From positions 1-6,033 of the forward strand of contig DASUKN010000059.1 of NCBI GenBank assembly GCA_036278715.1: a stretch of 6,033 bases of DNA, in the 5' to 3' direction. Shown here in pieces: positions 5,519 through 6,033 of the stretch. Source of the stretch: Udaeobacter sp025935755. GTDB lineage: Bacteria > Verrucomicrobiota > Verrucomicrobiia > Chthoniobacterales > UBA10450. Each line of letters starts with the position of its first letter. The stretch's first letter is position 1. Below the pieces are notes generated by a model. It saw nothing but the letters and a program-made list of their open reading frames with translations. It did no database searches and had not been told where the DNA came from. Made by a program: the position numbers and the translations under genes.

Positions 5519-5640
5519 GCCGGAAACGATACATAACGAAAATCTAACGGTCTAATCGAATGTGAATCTTCGTCGTTTACGGCGCGAGCAATAGATTCTT
5601 GGCGTCGACGAGCGAACTTGGTCGTCGGGCGGAACTCCTC

Positions 5641-5856
5641 CTAACTCGACCCATGATTGCACTGCTCACATATCCGACGCGTGTCGAGTCCCCCAGCTGG
5701 CCGAGGCATTCGGCCATCAGACGTTAGTTCGGCTGCAACTCGCACCTCGTCGTGGCTGGCACCTTTCGTCGCCGGCTTAAAGGCGTCGAACGGCGAAACG
5801 TCGTTTTTCGGAGCTGCCATGTCGTTTTCAAGTCGCCCGGTTGGCTCCCGCGTCAC
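5641..5856 (-). CDS. Hypothetical small protein upstream of the nhaR-like gene
   Basis: From the GTG at 5856 the product has 71 residues; an internal ATG at 5820 gives 59. The sequence is soluble and mixed-charge with protein-like composition (NDVSPFDAFKPATKGASHDE at 18-37, then VRVAAELTSDGRMPRPAGG). It ends with CEQC plus a nearby His (residues 64-69), a possible half metal site. The competing plus-strand frame is Ser/Arg/His rich and looks like a shadow. AGGTGA precedes GTG 5856 by only 3 bases, a tight but possible Shine-Dalgarno. No membrane segment, signal peptide or recognised family. Its stop TAG overlaps a strong AGGAGG, 120 bases before the LysR start on the same strand, so it may be co-transcribed with that gene. 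Confidence 0.42.
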   Translation of the reverse strand: MTREPTGRLENDMAAPKNDVSPFDAFKPATKGASHDEVRVAAELTSDGRMPRPAGGLDTRRICEQCNHGSS

Positions 5857-5900
5857 GATTCACCTACATAGCGTAATACTATCGAAGCGATCCAATCTGA

Positions 5901-5916
5901 GTCTTAGTCACAAGAC
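5901..5916. repeat. Small inverted repeat upstream of the secreted-protein gene
   Basis: GTCTT (5901-5905) and AAGAC (5912-5916) are separated by six bases. The site lies about 70 bases before the ATG at 5986, in the short region between divergently oriented ORFs, where an operator is plausible. The arms are only 5 bp, so chance is a real possibility. Confidence 0.22.
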
Positions 5917-5971
5917 CGCCTGATGATAAACTGGCGATATGACCAAACCAAAAACAAACCAACAAAAAAAC

Positions 5972-5976
5972 AGGAG
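5972..5976 (+). promoter_or_regulatory. Shine-Dalgarno site for the gene at 5986
   Basis: AGGAG lies 9 bases before the ATG and is the strongest ribosome binding site paired with a start in this window. It follows directly after an A/C-only leader, which should be unstructured and accessible to ribosomes. Confidence 0.8.
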
Positions 5977-5985
5977 AATCTTCCC

Positions 5986-6033
5986 ATGCTAAAGATTATT
6001 GCACTCACGATTACCACCGCCGTTTTAGCGGCG
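5986..6033 (+). CDS. Start of a secreted protein (signal peptide only), truncated by window edge
   Basis: Sixteen codons are visible: MLKIIALTITTAVLAA. A short basic n-region (Lys3) and a hydrophobic core ending in small residues are typical of a signal peptide, so the product is probably exported to the periplasm or beyond. The mature protein is outside the window and no function can be given. The start is well supported by AGGAG at 5972. A 17-codon upstream frame (5939-5992) overlaps the start codon. Confidence 0.75.
   Translation, partial: MLKIIALTITTAVLAA

Noticed and set aside
5657..5923. Plus-strand 88-residue Ser-rich frame
   Set aside because: Antisense to the more protein-like minus-strand ORF 5856-5641; no Shine-Dalgarno and shadow-like Ser/Arg/His composition.
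1..6033. Search by eye for CRISPR arrays, transposase genes, terminal inverted repeats, tRNA or rRNA genes
   Set aside because: No regularly spaced repeats, no transposase motifs and no tRNA-like cloverleaf or rRNA sequence recognised.

Overview
The window looks like chromosomal DNA from a GC-moderate (about 52-54% by eye) free-living bacterium. Verrucomicrobiota (a soil Chthoniobacterales-type genome) is my best guess. It rests on the gene mix: a secreted beta-helix protein, a Kef-type antiporter, a NhaR-family regulator and several short lineage-type ORFs. No rRNA, tRNA or phylogenetic marker is present, so this assignment is inference. I see no insertion sequence, CRISPR array, tRNA or phage gene; most of this is ordinary chromosome with several small, poorly explained ORFs.

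Left part, minus strand, read right to left. A 327-residue L,D-transpeptidase (3614-2631) has an extremely basic N-terminus. It is followed by a short unannotated ORF with a CxxC pair (ATG form 2472-2329; open frame from 2544), whose 3' end overlaps the start of a 577-residue Kef-type cation/proton antiporter (2341-608). Next comes the N-terminus of a secreted right-handed beta-helix protein (start near 333, running off the left edge). A TATAAT box at 2560-2555 suggests that the small ORF and the antiporter form their own transcription unit.

Middle. Positions 3615-4176 are a divergent intergenic region holding several dyads, a candidate promoter (4089-4116) and weak small-ORF candidates. A plus-strand small membrane protein (4177-4380) overlaps a second open frame (4371-4565). 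They are either two coupled small genes or one frameshifted gene. They converge on a clear NhaR-family LysR regulator (minus, 5518-4619).

Right part. A 71-codon minus-strand ORF (5856-5641) lies upstream of the regulator. A plus-strand secreted protein begins at 5986 behind a strong Shine-Dalgarno site and an A/C-only leader, and runs off the right edge.

Functional links: NhaR proteins classically control Na+/H+ antiporters, and a Kef-type antiporter lies about 2.3 kb away. They are not adjacent, so a regulatory link is speculative. The L,D-transpeptidase and both edge proteins act, or are expected to act, in the cell envelope.
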